Made by a program: the position numbers and the translations under genes. Positions 36,023 through 44,961 of a DNA stretch of 64,000 nt are shown piece by piece; positions within the stretch are counted from its first letter, which is position 1, and each line of letters begins with the position of its first letter. The notes beneath the pieces were generated by a model. That model did not search any database, was not told the DNA's origin, and saw nothing but the letters and a program-made list of their open reading frames with translations. This DNA comes from Burkholderiaceae bacterium (GTDB taxonomy: Bacteria > Pseudomonadota > Gammaproteobacteria > Burkholderiales > Burkholderiaceae_D), in the NCBI GenBank assembly GCA_031291325.1, contig JARLJG010000052.1, positions 1-64,000 on the forward strand. Reading direction: 5' to 3'.

Positions 36023-36093
36023 TTGTGCATTGTATCCGACGCGTAACCACGGCTCTGGCTGCGCTTCGATGGCGTCGAACGAGATTTTCAAAT

Positions 36094-36118
36094 CTCCGGC
36101 GGGCCTGCGTCGCCGGAG
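36094..36118. terminator. GC-rich hairpin between convergent genes
   Basis: CTCCGGCG-N9-CGCCGGAG, with perfect 8-bp arms, lies between the DUF1304 stop and the stop of the minus-strand metallo-hydrolase. There is no clear U-run, so it may act as a weak bidirectional terminator or mRNA end stabiliser. Confidence 0.35.
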
Positions 36119-36136
36119 CCTCGGAAGTAGCTGGCG

Positions 36137-37078
36137 TTAGATTTCCATCAAGTCGCGCCCGACGATGATCTCGCCGGCAAAGTATGGTCGCACCGCATCC
36201 AGCCAGACATGGTCTTCCAGGAACGGATACCCGCCCGGCACGAAATGCGACAGCACCAGCGTTTTCACCTTGGCCGCCGTGGCGACCTTGCCGACTTGTT
36301 CGGCGCTGCTATGGGCGGCCAGCAAATGCTCCTTCAAGCGGGTCGCATTGGTTTCGCTGGCAATCAGCTTTTCCAGCGCCGGCATATACATCACTTCGTG
36401 CACCAGCACATCGGCGCCCTGGGCCAGCTGGATCAGATTGTCGGACGGCGCAGTGTCGCCGGAAATCACGATTGAACGGTCGGCGGTGTCGAAACGGTAG
36501 GCAAAGGCCGGCACTACGGGCGGGTGCTGCACCAGTGTGGCGGTCACCTTCACGTTGTCGTCTTGCATGACCAGGCCCGCAGCGCTGATTTCATGCGCAT
36601 GGATCAACGGCGCCAGCGGCGGACGCCCTTCGTCGACGATGCGGGTCTGGATGTCGTAGTCGTTGAGTTCGAGAAATTGCCGCGTCATCCGCTCCAGCGG
36701 CGGCGGGCCATAAGTGTCGACCCGATGCGTCAAATCGGAGGCCCAGGCCAGCAGCAACAGGTTGCCATAGTCGGCGTTGTGATCGGAATGGTGATGCGTG
36801 ATGAACACATCGCGGATCGAACCCAGCTTCAAACCTGCCGTGACGAACTGGCGCGCCACGCCGTTGCCGCAATCGATCACGTACGCTACGTCGTTGACCA
36901 CGATGACCTGGGCCGGCGCCGAGCGATTCTTCTTCGGTGTCGGCCCGCCGCCGGTGCCGAGCAGGATCAAGCGGGTTTTCTTGGCGGGAGCGGGCGTTTG
37001 CGCAAACGAACCGATGCTGGCCAGGCCGAGCGCCGCACCGGCGGCTAATAGTCTTCTGCGATTGAGATCAATAGGCAT
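36137..37078 (-). CDS. Exported MBL-fold metallo-hydrolase (ribonuclease Z-like)
   Basis: 313 residues. A twin-arginine-like leader (NRRRLLAAGAALGLASIGSF) precedes the core. The MBL motifs are HHHSDHNADYGN, SGDTAPSD, HEVMYM and LSHFVPGG. GTGGGPTPKKNRSAPAQVI near the start is typical of the RNase Z/arylsulfatase-like group. It is probably a periplasmic hydrolase of a small ester or phosphoester; the substrate is not evident. GGAAAA precedes the ATG. Confidence 0.88.
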   Translation of the reverse strand: MPIDLNRRRLLAAGAALGLASIGSFAQTPAPAKKTRLILLGTGGGPTPKKNRSAPAQVIVVNDVAYVIDCGNGVARQFVTAGLKLGSIRDVFITHHHSDHNADYGNLLLLAWASDLTHRVDTYGPPPLERMTRQFLELNDYDIQTRIVDEGRPPLAPLIHAHEISAAGLVMQDDNVKVTATLVQHPPVVPAFAYRFDTADRSIVISGDTAPSDNLIQLAQGADVLVHEVMYMPALEKLIASETNATRLKEHLLAAHSSAEQVGKVATAAKVKTLVLSHFVPGGYPFLEDHVWLDAVRPYFAGEIIVGRDLMEI

Positions 37079-37161
37079 GTTTTTCCTTGGCGACGGAGTG
37101 ATTTTGCATGCGAGGATAGCATGCAGGACGGCGACACGCTATTGCGCTGCCGTCGCTGCGC

Positions 37162-38307
37162 TCAATCTTGAAAGTACCAATAGCCGCAATTGACCCAGTC
37201 GGTCAGCGCGTCGATCAACCTTGGCTGCTTCAGCCAGGATTCCAGCAATGCGTAGCTCAGAACTTCGTTGTCGCAAAGGGCAAGCACGGCGCCGTGGCAA
37301 GCAGCGCCCAGATCGTAGCGCTCGCCATTGATATAGCAAATGCCCTGGTTGACAGTCTCATCGACATAGAAGCAGCGCAGGCCACCGAGCCGGATCAGCG
37401 AGTGGCGCGTCAATTCGTTGACCAGTTCCCTCCCGTAAAACGGTTCGTCCAAAGCCTGCAGGTCGAGTTCGCACTTGGTCTTCGACAAGAAGCTGCCGGC
37501 AAAGTCGGCGATTAATGCGTTGTCGTCCAGCACCGCCTGCATTTGCGCCTTGATTCTGGCGAAGTCGTCGGCGTCGATGCGGCCTTGTTGGGTATGCGGG
37601 GGCCGCTTCGGATCGGCGATCAGCGCGCTGCCGAGTTCGTTGTCGATCAGGTAGTCGGCAAGCCCGCTCAACATATGGCTGGCCGATTTGCTCCTGAATC
37701 CGACCGAAAAACTCATCGAGTGTTCCAGCGACACGCCTTCGTGCGGAAATCCGGGCGGGATATACAAGATATCGCCGGCCTGCAATTCGGCGTCGATGAT
37801 GGCGTCAAACGGGTCGGTATGCAACAGCGCCGCGTGCGCGGCAAACTGCCGATGGTTGCCAAGGTCGCCCACGCGCCAGCGGCGCCGCCCCGATCCCTGG
37901 CAGATAAACACGTCGTATAAGTCGATATGCGGGCCGACGCCGCCGCCCGGTGTCGAATAGCTAATCATCACATCGTCGAAGCGCCATTTCGGGATGAACG
38001 AAAACGGCTGCACCAGCGCCGCAACTTCCGGCGCCCAATGGTCGACCGCTTGCACGATCAGGCACCAGCCTTGTTCGCCCAAGTGGGCGTAGGACTCGAA
38101 CGGCCCGCTTTCCGCCTGCCATAGTCCATCGGTCTTGTAGACCAGGCGCGACTCGACCTCTTCCTCGCAGGCCAGGCCGGCCAATTCGTCGGGGCTGATC
38201 AAATCCTCGAAATTCTTGAATCCCTGGCGAATCACCACGGGTTTTTGCTGCCAATAGTTGGACAGGAAGTCTTCGACGGAAAAGTCGGGAAGGTGGAGGT
38301 TCGGCAT
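37162..38307 (-). CDS. roxA: Ribosomal protein uL16 arginine hydroxylase RoxA (YcfD-like cupin)
   Basis: 381 residues. JmjC-type 2-oxoglutarate oxygenase that hydroxylates an arginine of ribosomal protein L16. Fe(II) ligands H127 and D129 (PHIDLYDVF) and H189 (GFPHEG) are all present, almost at the E. coli positions. PGGGVGPHID and LQAGDILYIPPGFPHEGVS are diagnostic. The C-terminal winged-helix domain is complete. The gene stands alone, and its promoter carries a near-consensus Crp/Fnr-type box. Confidence 0.93.
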   Translation of the reverse strand: MPNLHLPDFSVEDFLSNYWQQKPVVIRQGFKNFEDLISPDELAGLACEEEVESRLVYKTDGLWQAESGPFESYAHLGEQGWCLIVQAVDHWAPEVAALVQPFSFIPKWRFDDVMISYSTPGGGVGPHIDLYDVFICQGSGRRRWRVGDLGNHRQFAAHAALLHTDPFDAIIDAELQAGDILYIPPGFPHEGVSLEHSMSFSVGFRSKSASHMLSGLADYLIDNELGSALIADPKRPPHTQQGRIDADDFARIKAQMQAVLDDNALIADFAGSFLSKTKCELDLQALDEPFYGRELVNELTRHSLIRLGGLRCFYVDETVNQGICYINGERYDLGAACHGAVLALCDNEVLSYALLESWLKQPRLIDALTDWVNCGYWYFQD

Positions 38308-38335
38308 AGCGTGTCGGCAAGGGAGAGAATTGTTT

Positions 38336-38377
38336 CTTATACCATTGGCTTTTGCGCCGGGCCTTAATCTAGATCAA
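38336..38377 (-). promoter_or_regulatory. roxA promoter with Crp/Fnr-type box at -41.5
   Basis: On the minus strand TTGAT-CTAG-ATTAA (38377-38364; one mismatch to FNR) is followed by -10 TATAAG (38341-38336). The predicted start near 38329 places the box at about -41.5, the class II position. Confidence 0.5.
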
Positions 38378-38575
38378 GAAAATGCGGTGCGGCGATACGG
38401 TGCGTCGCCGCCGGGAGGCGGCAATTACGCCCCAAAATTGCATTGGACGCCGCGCAAGATAACCGATAACCTAGTGTCCCTATAAAAATAGGCGACATGC
38501 CGACAATGGGTGCGATCGAATCCGCTTCGGTCGTGGTTGGCATCAATCCCGTCGCTTGAACATCTGGAGATAATA

Positions 38576-40543
38576 ATGACTAAAAATACCTTATTTGCAG
38601 CGATCATTTCAGCGTTGCTGATGCTAGGCGGCTGCAGCAAGACCAGCGGTGTCGGCGGGGCGGCGGGCGATGCCACGCCTGACACGCTGAAGGCCAACCA
38701 GCATTTCGCGGACACGCTGAAACTCGACGATCGGCAGGATTTCGACGATGCCAAGCATGGCTTCATCGCCCGGCCCACCGGGAAAATACTGGCAGACGAC
38801 GGCAGCGTGCTGACCGATTTCGACGCTTTCAATTTCGAGCAGGGGGCCGCGCCGCCGACCGTCAACCCCAGCCTGTGGCGGCACGCGATGCTCAATGCGC
38901 AGATCGGACTGTTCAAGGTGACCGATGGCATCTATCAGTTGCGCGGTTTCGACATCGCCAACATCACGCTGATCGAAGGCAAGAGCGGCTGGATCGTGGT
39001 CGATACGCTGACCTGCCGCGAGACCGCCGCTGCGGCGATGGAATTCGCGCGCAAGCAATTGGGCGACAAGCCGGTGTCGGCCATCGTTTTCACCCACAGC
39101 CACGTCGACCACTTCGGCGGCGCGTTGGGCGTCGTCTCGCCGGAAGAGGCGGCGCGGCGCAAGATTCCTATCGTTGCGCCAGTCGGCTTCATGGAAGAGG
39201 CGACCAGCGAAAACGTGTTGGTCGGCACCGCGATGGCGCGCCGTTCGATGTACCAGTTCGGCAAGAATCTCGAACGCTCGCCCAAGGGCATGGTCGATAC
39301 CGGCCTCGGCAAAGGCGTCGGCTACGGACATGTCGGCATCCTGGCGCCGACCCAGCTCATTACGCAGGACACGCAAGACCTGACGATAGACGGCGTGCAC
39401 TTCGTCTTCCACAACGTGCCGGGCGCGGAAGCGCCGTCCGAGTTGACCTTCATGATCCCCGACAAGAAGGCTTATGGCGGCGCGGAGAATCTGGCGCAGA
39501 CCATGCACAACCTGCTGCCGATACGCGGCGCCAAGGCGCGCGACTCGCTGCGCTGGTCCGAGTACATGGACCAGGCGCTGGAACAGACGGCCGACGCCGA
39601 AGTGTATTTCGGCCAGCACAATTGGCCGATCTGGGGCCATGCGCGCATCGCCGAATTCATCACCATGCACCGCGACGTCTACAAGTACACGCATGACCAG
39701 ACCGTGCGCCTGACCAACGCCGGCTATACGCCGCGCGAGATCGCCGATGCGATCAAGCTGCCGAAGTCGCTGGAATCGTATTTCGGCGCGCGCGGCTACT
39801 ATGGCGACTTGCGCCACAACGCCAAGGAAGTCTATCAATTCTATCTCGGCGCCTACGACGGCAATCCGGCCAACCTGAATCCGCTGCCGCCGCAGGAATC
39901 GGCCAAGCATTATCTGGAGCTGATCGGCGGCGCCGACAAGGCAGTCGCCGCCGCGCAAAGCGCCTACGACAAGGGCGATTACCGCTGGGCCGCCGAACTG
40001 TTGAACCAGGTGGTGTTCGGCCAACCCGACCACAAGGGCGCCAAGGAATTGCTGGCGCGCACCTACGATCAGATGGGATACATGTCGGAGTCGGCCACCT
40101 GGCGCAACAGTTATCTGACAGCCGCCGCCGAATTGCGCAACGGCCCGCCGGCCAAAGGCGTCGACAAGGCGGCCATGCTCGACATGCTGGCGCAAACCCC
40201 GGTCGAGCGTTTCCTGGAAGCGATGGCCGCCAGCCTGGACGGCCCCGCAGCCGAAGGCAAGGATTTGAAGATCAACCTGGTGCTGAACGACAGCAAAGAG
40301 TCCTTCGTGCTATGGATCGAAAACGCGGTGCTGCATTACAAGAAGACCGCGCCGGCTGCCGACGCCAATGCGACGCTGACCGTCAGCAAAGGCATGTTCG
40401 TCAAGCTGATCGCCGGCAAGGCTGGATTGAAGGATGCGCTGACCAGCGACGATTTGAAAGTCGACGGCAGCAAGATCGATCTGGTGCGCTTCTTTTCCTT
40501 GCTGGACAAGGCAACGGGCACGTTTGCCATCGTCACCAAGTAG
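38576..40543 (+). CDS. Linear alkylsulfatase (SdsA-type, MBL fold), lipoprotein
   Basis: 655 residues. Hydrolyses primary alkyl sulfates such as dodecyl sulfate to alcohol plus sulfate. A lipobox leader (LMLGGCSKTSG) suggests a membrane-anchored periplasmic enzyme, although SdsA1 is secreted. The MBL zinc motif THSHVDHFGG, then GAEAPSEL and GQHNWPIWGH, is followed by the dimerisation domain (AYDGNPANLNPLPPQESAKH) and a C-terminal SCP2-like domain (LNDSKESFVLWIENAVLHY, ending TFAIVTK). The start at 38576 follows GGAGATAAT. No sulfonate or sulfate transporter is adjacent. Confidence 0.93.
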   Translation: MTKNTLFAAIISALLMLGGCSKTSGVGGAAGDATPDTLKANQHFADTLKLDDRQDFDDAKHGFIARPTGKILADDGSVLTDFDAFNFEQGAAPPTVNPSLWRHAMLNAQIGLFKVTDGIYQLRGFDIANITLIEGKSGWIVVDTLTCRETAAAAMEFARKQLGDKPVSAIVFTHSHVDHFGGALGVVSPEEAARRKIPIVAPVGFMEEATSENVLVGTAMARRSMYQFGKNLERSPKGMVDTGLGKGVGYGHVGILAPTQLITQDTQDLTIDGVHFVFHNVPGAEAPSELTFMIPDKKAYGGAENLAQTMHNLLPIRGAKARDSLRWSEYMDQALEQTADAEVYFGQHNWPIWGHARIAEFITMHRDVYKYTHDQTVRLTNAGYTPREIADAIKLPKSLESYFGARGYYGDLRHNAKEVYQFYLGAYDGNPANLNPLPPQESAKHYLELIGGADKAVAAAQSAYDKGDYRWAAELLNQVVFGQPDHKGAKELLARTYDQMGYMSESATWRNSYLTAAAELRNGPPAKGVDKAAMLDMLAQTPVERFLEAMAASLDGPAAEGKDLKINLVLNDSKESFVLWIENAVLHYKKTAPAADANATLTVSKGMFVKLIAGKAGLKDALTSDDLKVDGSKIDLVRFFSLLDKATGTFAIVTK

Positions 40544-40572
40544 GCGGGCAGGGAGGGCAGGCGCAGCCTGCC

Positions 40573-40668
40573 TCACTGCTTGACGCGGTAGTCCCGGATC
40601 GCGGTGAAATTCGCTGCGCCGGGCTTCTTTCCGACCACCGGCAAACGACCAGTCGCACGAAAACCAAG
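40573..40668 (-). pseudogene. Possible C-terminal remnant of a lost gene
   Basis: In the 244-base gap between the alkylsulfatase and DUF1501 genes, a minus-strand frame without a start reads LGFRATGRLPVVGKKPGAAN then FTAIRDYRVKQ and a stop. It has the look of a real protein end, with RDYR near the tail as in SnoaL-like domains. An in-frame TAG lies directly before it. A GGCAGGC-GCA-GCCTGCC hairpin (40556-40572) adjoins. Weakly supported. Confidence 0.2.
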
Positions 40669-40787
40669 CTACGTCATCGGCATCTGTCTTTCGTCACGTT
40701 GCCATGATGCAGAATCGGTCTTTTCGTCGGGATTTTCAATCGGCGTTACAAACTCTTCCCAGCGGGAAAAGAGGCGTTCGCGCCGCT

Positions 40788-42023
40788 TCAGACCAAGCCG
40801 TAATCGCGCGCCGTCGAACCCGGAAAAACAGTTTGAATTTCGTCGGTCGACAAACCGTACATCCGTTTGAACAAGCCGCCCAGCAGCGCGCGATAATCGT
40901 TCAACACCGGGAAGTCGCGGTTCTGGAATAGCGAAGCCTGATCGACGCCGGCCTGGTCGCCGACGATGCGTCCGCCCTTGATCCCGCCGCCCAACACCCA
41001 ATAAACCGTGCCGTGGCCGTGGTCGGTGCCGCGCGTGCCGTTTTCGCGAAAGGTGCGGCCGAATTCGGAAACCACGACCACCACGGTCTGCTTCCACATC
41101 GGCCCCATTTCCTGCGCATAGGCCGACAGGCCGCGTCCGAGATTGTCGAGATTGTTCGCCAACGCGCCGTTCGCGCCGCCTTGGTTGACGTGGGTATCCC
41201 AGCCGCCGACATCGACGAAGCCGAGCTGGTAACGCTCGCGCATCAGGCGTGCCATGCGGCGCGCTTCCAGCTCGAAGCCTTTGGGCGAGATCGCATCGCG
41301 GCTGGCCTCTTTCATTTCCTGCTCGATTTCGCGGCCGACTTCCTGCCGCAGGTCGAGTCCTTCGCGCACGCTGCCCTCCAGCGGATGGCCGGCATACATG
41401 CTGGCCAGCAGCGCCGACTGGCGCTCGTCGAACACTGCCTTGCCCACACCCCGCAGAGAGACGTTGGCGACATTGATGCCGCCCTTGAAGATGGTCGGCA
41501 GTGCATCGGTAAACGAAATCGGCTGCGCGCCGCCGACTGCTTGCGTCAAGCGGTTCATGAAGCCGGACGAAAAATCGCGGTTCTTCAAGCCGCTTTGCCC
41601 GGCCTCGATGCTGTCCTGGGTTTCGAAGTGGCTGCGCGTCAAGTCGTCGGTGCCGGCGAACGGGATGAACAATGCCTCCTTGCGCTGATACAGCGGCGCG
41701 ATGCTGTCGCGCAGCGCCGGATGCAGCCCCCAGCTTCCATCGAGCGCCAGCGCCGCTTGCGGATTCCTGGCGTCGGGCTTGGAAATCGCAATAGTCGGCC
41801 GCGATTCGTAGTAAAAGCTGCTGCCATATGGCACCAGCAGATTGGCGGCATCGTAACCGCCGCGCAGGAACACCAGCAGGAAACGGTTTTGCACGGCGGG
41901 CGCGGCAAACAGGCTGCCGGCGTTGAGACCGGTTGCCGACGCCAGCGTTAGCGCCGCAGTGCGCTGCAGGAAGTTGCGGCGTCCGATTCCGATGTTTTCC
42001 GGCGATTTCTTTTGGTCTGGCAT
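40788..42023 (-). CDS. DUF1501 family exported protein
   Basis: 411 residues with a twin-arginine-like leader (GRRNFLQRTAALTLASATG). DUF1501 landmarks are LLVFLRGGYDAANLLVPYGS, the GLHPAL segment, VGGWDTHVNQGGANGALANN, VVVVSEFGRTFRENGTRGTD followed by HGHGT. The fold is sulfatase/alkaline-phosphatase-like and the His/Asp set is retained. The substrate is unknown. GGAGC precedes the ATG at 42023. It is paired with the DUF1800 gene upstream on the same strand, an association found across many bacteria; a palindromic repeat separates them. Confidence 0.9.
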   Translation of the reverse strand: MPDQKKSPENIGIGRRNFLQRTAALTLASATGLNAGSLFAAPAVQNRFLLVFLRGGYDAANLLVPYGSSFYYESRPTIAISKPDARNPQAALALDGSWGLHPALRDSIAPLYQRKEALFIPFAGTDDLTRSHFETQDSIEAGQSGLKNRDFSSGFMNRLTQAVGGAQPISFTDALPTIFKGGINVANVSLRGVGKAVFDERQSALLASMYAGHPLEGSVREGLDLRQEVGREIEQEMKEASRDAISPKGFELEARRMARLMRERYQLGFVDVGGWDTHVNQGGANGALANNLDNLGRGLSAYAQEMGPMWKQTVVVVVSEFGRTFRENGTRGTDHGHGTVYWVLGGGIKGGRIVGDQAGVDQASLFQNRDFPVLNDYRALLGGLFKRMYGLSTDEIQTVFPGSTARDYGLV

Positions 42024-42062
42024 GGTTTGCTCCGTGGACAATTTAGTCGGTTTATCCGAGTA

Positions 42063-42289
42063 TTTTGTGGGTAAAAAAATTGACCTAACGCTTGCCCAAC
42101 CCTCCGTCGTTCCCGCCTGCGCGCTGGTCATTACCCACAAGTGCATGCAAGGGCTTCGCTCCTCTCTCCCGCAAGCGGGCAGAGGGGAATCCAGCGCCAC
42201 TATTTGTGGGTAATGACCAGCGCCTGCGCGGGAACGACGTGGTTTTTGCCGCGCTTGCGCGAATGTGTTTCCTTACCCGCAAAAAGATC
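42063..42289. repeat. Nested palindromic repeat between DUF1800 and DUF1501 genes
   Basis: Arms 42105-42140 and 42204-42239 are inverted copies matching at 30 of 36 positions (CGTCGTTCCCGC...CGCTGGTCATTACCCACAA). All mismatches are in one central 6-base block. A further TTTTGTGGGTAA/TTACCCGCAAAA pair lies outside (42063-42074, 42278-42289), and a CTCCCGC/GCGGGCAG hairpin lies inside. It looks like a small mobile palindromic element (MITE/BIME-like) or cruciform. Confidence 0.7.
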
Positions 42290-42310
42290 CCAACAACGAT
42301 TTAGCTCAAT

Positions 42311-43831
42311 TTAGCGATACATGAAATCCGGCGATGCCAATAAAAAGGCATTCCACTCCGCTTGCGAAGCCGCCTTGTCCAACGCTAGTCGAACCGGCGC
42401 GCCGATCGTATTGTCGACCGTGTCGTAGAACAGGCGATTGGACAACATCGGGAAGCCGAACGCCATCGGCGGGCTGCCGTCTTCCGAATCGAACAGGCCG
42501 GCACTGCCGCCGCCGATGGCGCGCGCAATCTCGAAGCGCTTGGACATCTGGCCGGAACTGGCCCAGTCGCGCTGGCGCATGCCGTAGCCGTCCGGCGTCA
42601 AGTGCCCGTATAGCGGCTCGCCCAGCGCGTTGAGCCAGTTGTTGACCGGTTTGACGTTGACCACGGTCTTGCCGTTGTAGGCCAGGCGCATCGTCGATAC
42701 CACGTAGTGCATCGGGTCTTTGAACTTGCCGCCCAGCGCGGCGTTGAATTCCTTGGAGCCGAACATGGTGCGCAGCACTGCCGCGATATCGCCGTTGCTG
42801 TGCTGGAAGGTCTTGGCCATGCGATCGACTAGCGCCGGCGGCGGGTCGTCGCTGACGAAGTACAGCGCCAGCTTGTTGCTGATGAAATGCGCGGTGGCGG
42901 GTTGCCGCACGATCAGGTCGACCGCTTGTTCGACCTCGTTCCATCCCTGTCCGGTGATGGTCTGGCCGAGCAGGTTCTTGTCGCCGAAATCGTGGCGCGC
43001 CGGGTTGAACTCGAATGCGCCGTCGCGCAGGTACAAGGCTTGCCATTCCGGCTTCAGCTTCGGCGGCGCCAGTTGCGTGGTGACGCCGACGCCGGTCAGG
43101 ATTCGGGCTAGTTCTTGCACATCCTGCTGCGAATAGCCACTGTTGACGCCCATCGTATGCAATTCCAGCAATTCGCGCGCGTAGTTTTCGTTGATCTTGC
43201 CACCCGCGCTTTGCGCGTTGTCGAGATACATCAACATCGCCGGATGTTTCAGCGTCGCCATCAGCAAGTCGCGGAAATTGCCCAGCGCGTGCGGACGGAT
43301 TGCATGCTCTTCGTAGTCGGCCACCGACCAACGCAGATTCGCCTTGCTTTGGAACACGCTGAAATGATTGTCCCAGAACCACACCATCTGCTCCTTTAAC
43401 TGCGCGCGCGAATACAGCGCGCGCATCAAATGGCGCTTGTCGGCTTCGTACATGATCTTGTCCGCCTGGGCATTCAGCAGCTTGCGTGCCGCCTGCTTGT
43501 CGTCTTCGGTCGGCAGCGCGTTGATGCGCCGGTTTTCCTGGTCGACATCGGTCAGAGTTTGATACAAAGGCGTTTTGAGCAGATCGAGATGATCGATCGT
43601 CGCGCCGGCTGCGGCCGGCATGCCGTCGTCGCCGCGCAATTGCATTTCCAGGAAGGCTTTGCGTCCCAGCTCCTGGTATTCGGCGACGGTGGCGCCGTCG
43701 ATGCCGTAGGTGATGCGGTTGAGCCAGTGCACATCTTCTTGCGTGAGCGGTTTGCCGGCGACGCCGGCTGCTCCGGCAGACAGGCACAGGCCGGACAAGG
43801 CCAGCGTCAACGCGATGGGTGCGGCGTTCAT
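42311..43831 (-). CDS. DUF1800 family exported protein
   Basis: 506 residues with a signal peptide (ALTLALSGLCLSAGAAG). The conserved block LNRITYGIDGATVAEYQELG at the start, MVWFWDNHFSVFQ, YARELLELHTMGVNSGYSQQ then DVQELARILTG, and LLGQTITGQGWNEVEQAVDL match DUF1800. The function is unknown; it is co-transcribed with DUF1501, and the pair probably forms an exported assembly. The start at 43831 is supported by the leader peptide. Confidence 0.9.
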   Translation of the reverse strand: MNAAPIALTLALSGLCLSAGAAGVAGKPLTQEDVHWLNRITYGIDGATVAEYQELGRKAFLEMQLRGDDGMPAAAGATIDHLDLLKTPLYQTLTDVDQENRRINALPTEDDKQAARKLLNAQADKIMYEADKRHLMRALYSRAQLKEQMVWFWDNHFSVFQSKANLRWSVADYEEHAIRPHALGNFRDLLMATLKHPAMLMYLDNAQSAGGKINENYARELLELHTMGVNSGYSQQDVQELARILTGVGVTTQLAPPKLKPEWQALYLRDGAFEFNPARHDFGDKNLLGQTITGQGWNEVEQAVDLIVRQPATAHFISNKLALYFVSDDPPPALVDRMAKTFQHSNGDIAAVLRTMFGSKEFNAALGGKFKDPMHYVVSTMRLAYNGKTVVNVKPVNNWLNALGEPLYGHLTPDGYGMRQRDWASSGQMSKRFEIARAIGGGSAGLFDSEDGSPPMAFGFPMLSNRLFYDTVDNTIGAPVRLALDKAASQAEWNAFLLASPDFMYR

Positions 43832-43999
43832 GCGATTCTTCCGTGGCGGCTGCGGCGCTTGGATATTCTTGTCGGCATGTCTACCTCTTCAATTTGGTTT
43901 GCAAAAGGGGGCGCTGTGCGGGTCGGTTCGATCTGGGTTCATGCTCGATGCGGCAGCGTCCACGGAGCATTCGTCGTGCTGTGCGGACGCTGCGGCAAA

Positions 44000-44305
44000 C
44001 TAGCGGCGACCGCCATGAAAGCCGCCACGATCGCCACGGAAGCCATCGTGCTCACGGAAGCCATCGTGCTCGCCACGGAAGCCATGATAATAGCGCCAAT
44101 CGCGGTGATAGTAGTAGGGCGCGCCGACGGTGACCACGGGGCCATATCCGCCATACACAACCGGAGCCGGGACGACATACGGAGCCGGCACGCCGATGGC
44201 GACATCGAAGCCGATGCGTTCGTGGGCCGAAGCGGGTGCTGCGCACATCATCATAGCGGCGCCAGCGACGATTGCGGCAGTTGCGGCAAGGAAAGTCTTT
44301 TTCAT
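44000..44305 (-). CDS. Secreted His/Gly/Arg-rich hypothetical protein
   Basis: 101 residues. The signal peptide ends CAAPASA. The mature part is Pro/Val/Tyr-rich (VPAPYVVPAPVVYGGYGPVV), then a tail of repeats GFRGEHDG, FREHDG, FRGDRGG, FHGGRR coded by tandem nucleotide units (CCATCGTG-CTC-type, 44030-44080). GGAG precedes the ATG. The repeats may bind metal, as in many YXWGxW-like small envelope proteins, but no family is recognised. Confidence 0.7.
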   Translation of the reverse strand: MKKTFLAATAAIVAGAAMMMCAAPASAHERIGFDVAIGVPAPYVVPAPVVYGGYGPVVTVGAPYYYHRDWRYYHGFRGEHDGFREHDGFRGDRGGFHGGRR

Positions 44306-44461
44306 GATATCGCTCCTTATGATTGGAAGAACAAAACTGTTCTTGTCTTCATTAACGCAGCGGCGCTCAGATCGGTTTGCTCAATTTGGTAAGGAGTGCA
44401 ACAAAATGTTTCAATCCGGGCCGGGCGCGCGATCCATCTTTGATCTTCGGTGGATCGACAT

Positions 44462-44490
44462 TTTCACCGTGCGCTGTCGAATTGTATAAA
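44462..44490 (+). promoter_or_regulatory. Promoter of the 44547 gene
   Basis: TTTCAC (44462-44467), 17 bases, TATAAA (44485-44490), about 50 bases before the start codon. Confidence 0.4.
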
Positions 44491-44546
44491 ATACCGCGCA
44501 CATCGGCCGATCCATCTCGATGCCAACAAAATGACAGGGAAGCGAC

Positions 44547-44819
44547 ATGAATACAAAAAAGCTGGCGAACAATTTACTCATCCTCGGGATCGTGCTGTTG
44601 ATCGCTGCAGTGTGCTGGTGGGCCTCGTTTTACGGACCGATCGCGCATAAATTGGGCGTCGACTTGATGCGCGCCGATAGTTGCCTGTATTCGAACGGCG
44701 GCCTGTGCAAGGTGGCGGTCGGCATTGCGCAACTGGCCGGCCAGACGCCCTACAATCCGATTGTCTGCTGGTTGGGCGCGGGCTGCGCCGCAGTCGGCGC
44801 GTTGCTGAAGCTGTCGTAG
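44547..44819 (+). CDS. Two-helix membrane protein of unknown function
   Basis: 90 residues. TM1 is LANNLLILGIVLLIAAVCWW and the C-terminal TM is IVCWLGAGCAAVGALLKL; the loop carries two cysteines (SCLYSNGGLCK) that could form a disulfide in the periplasm. GGGAAGCGAC precedes the ATG. No family is recognised. It lies alone, 142 bases before the motor genes. Confidence 0.7.
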   Translation: MNTKKLANNLLILGIVLLIAAVCWWASFYGPIAHKLGVDLMRADSCLYSNGGLCKVAVGIAQLAGQTPYNPIVCWLGAGCAAVGALLKLS

Positions 44820-44961
44820 ACGGGCGGCATCGGTTCAAGCCCCAAATTCAAGGCCAAAATGCGCGTTGTTCGGTGGTTTGGAACAGTTTGCGTTGTGTGA
44901 CACTGCAAAAGCCTGACGAATCATTCGTGGGCGAGGGAATCACAACATTTGCGGGGTCGCC

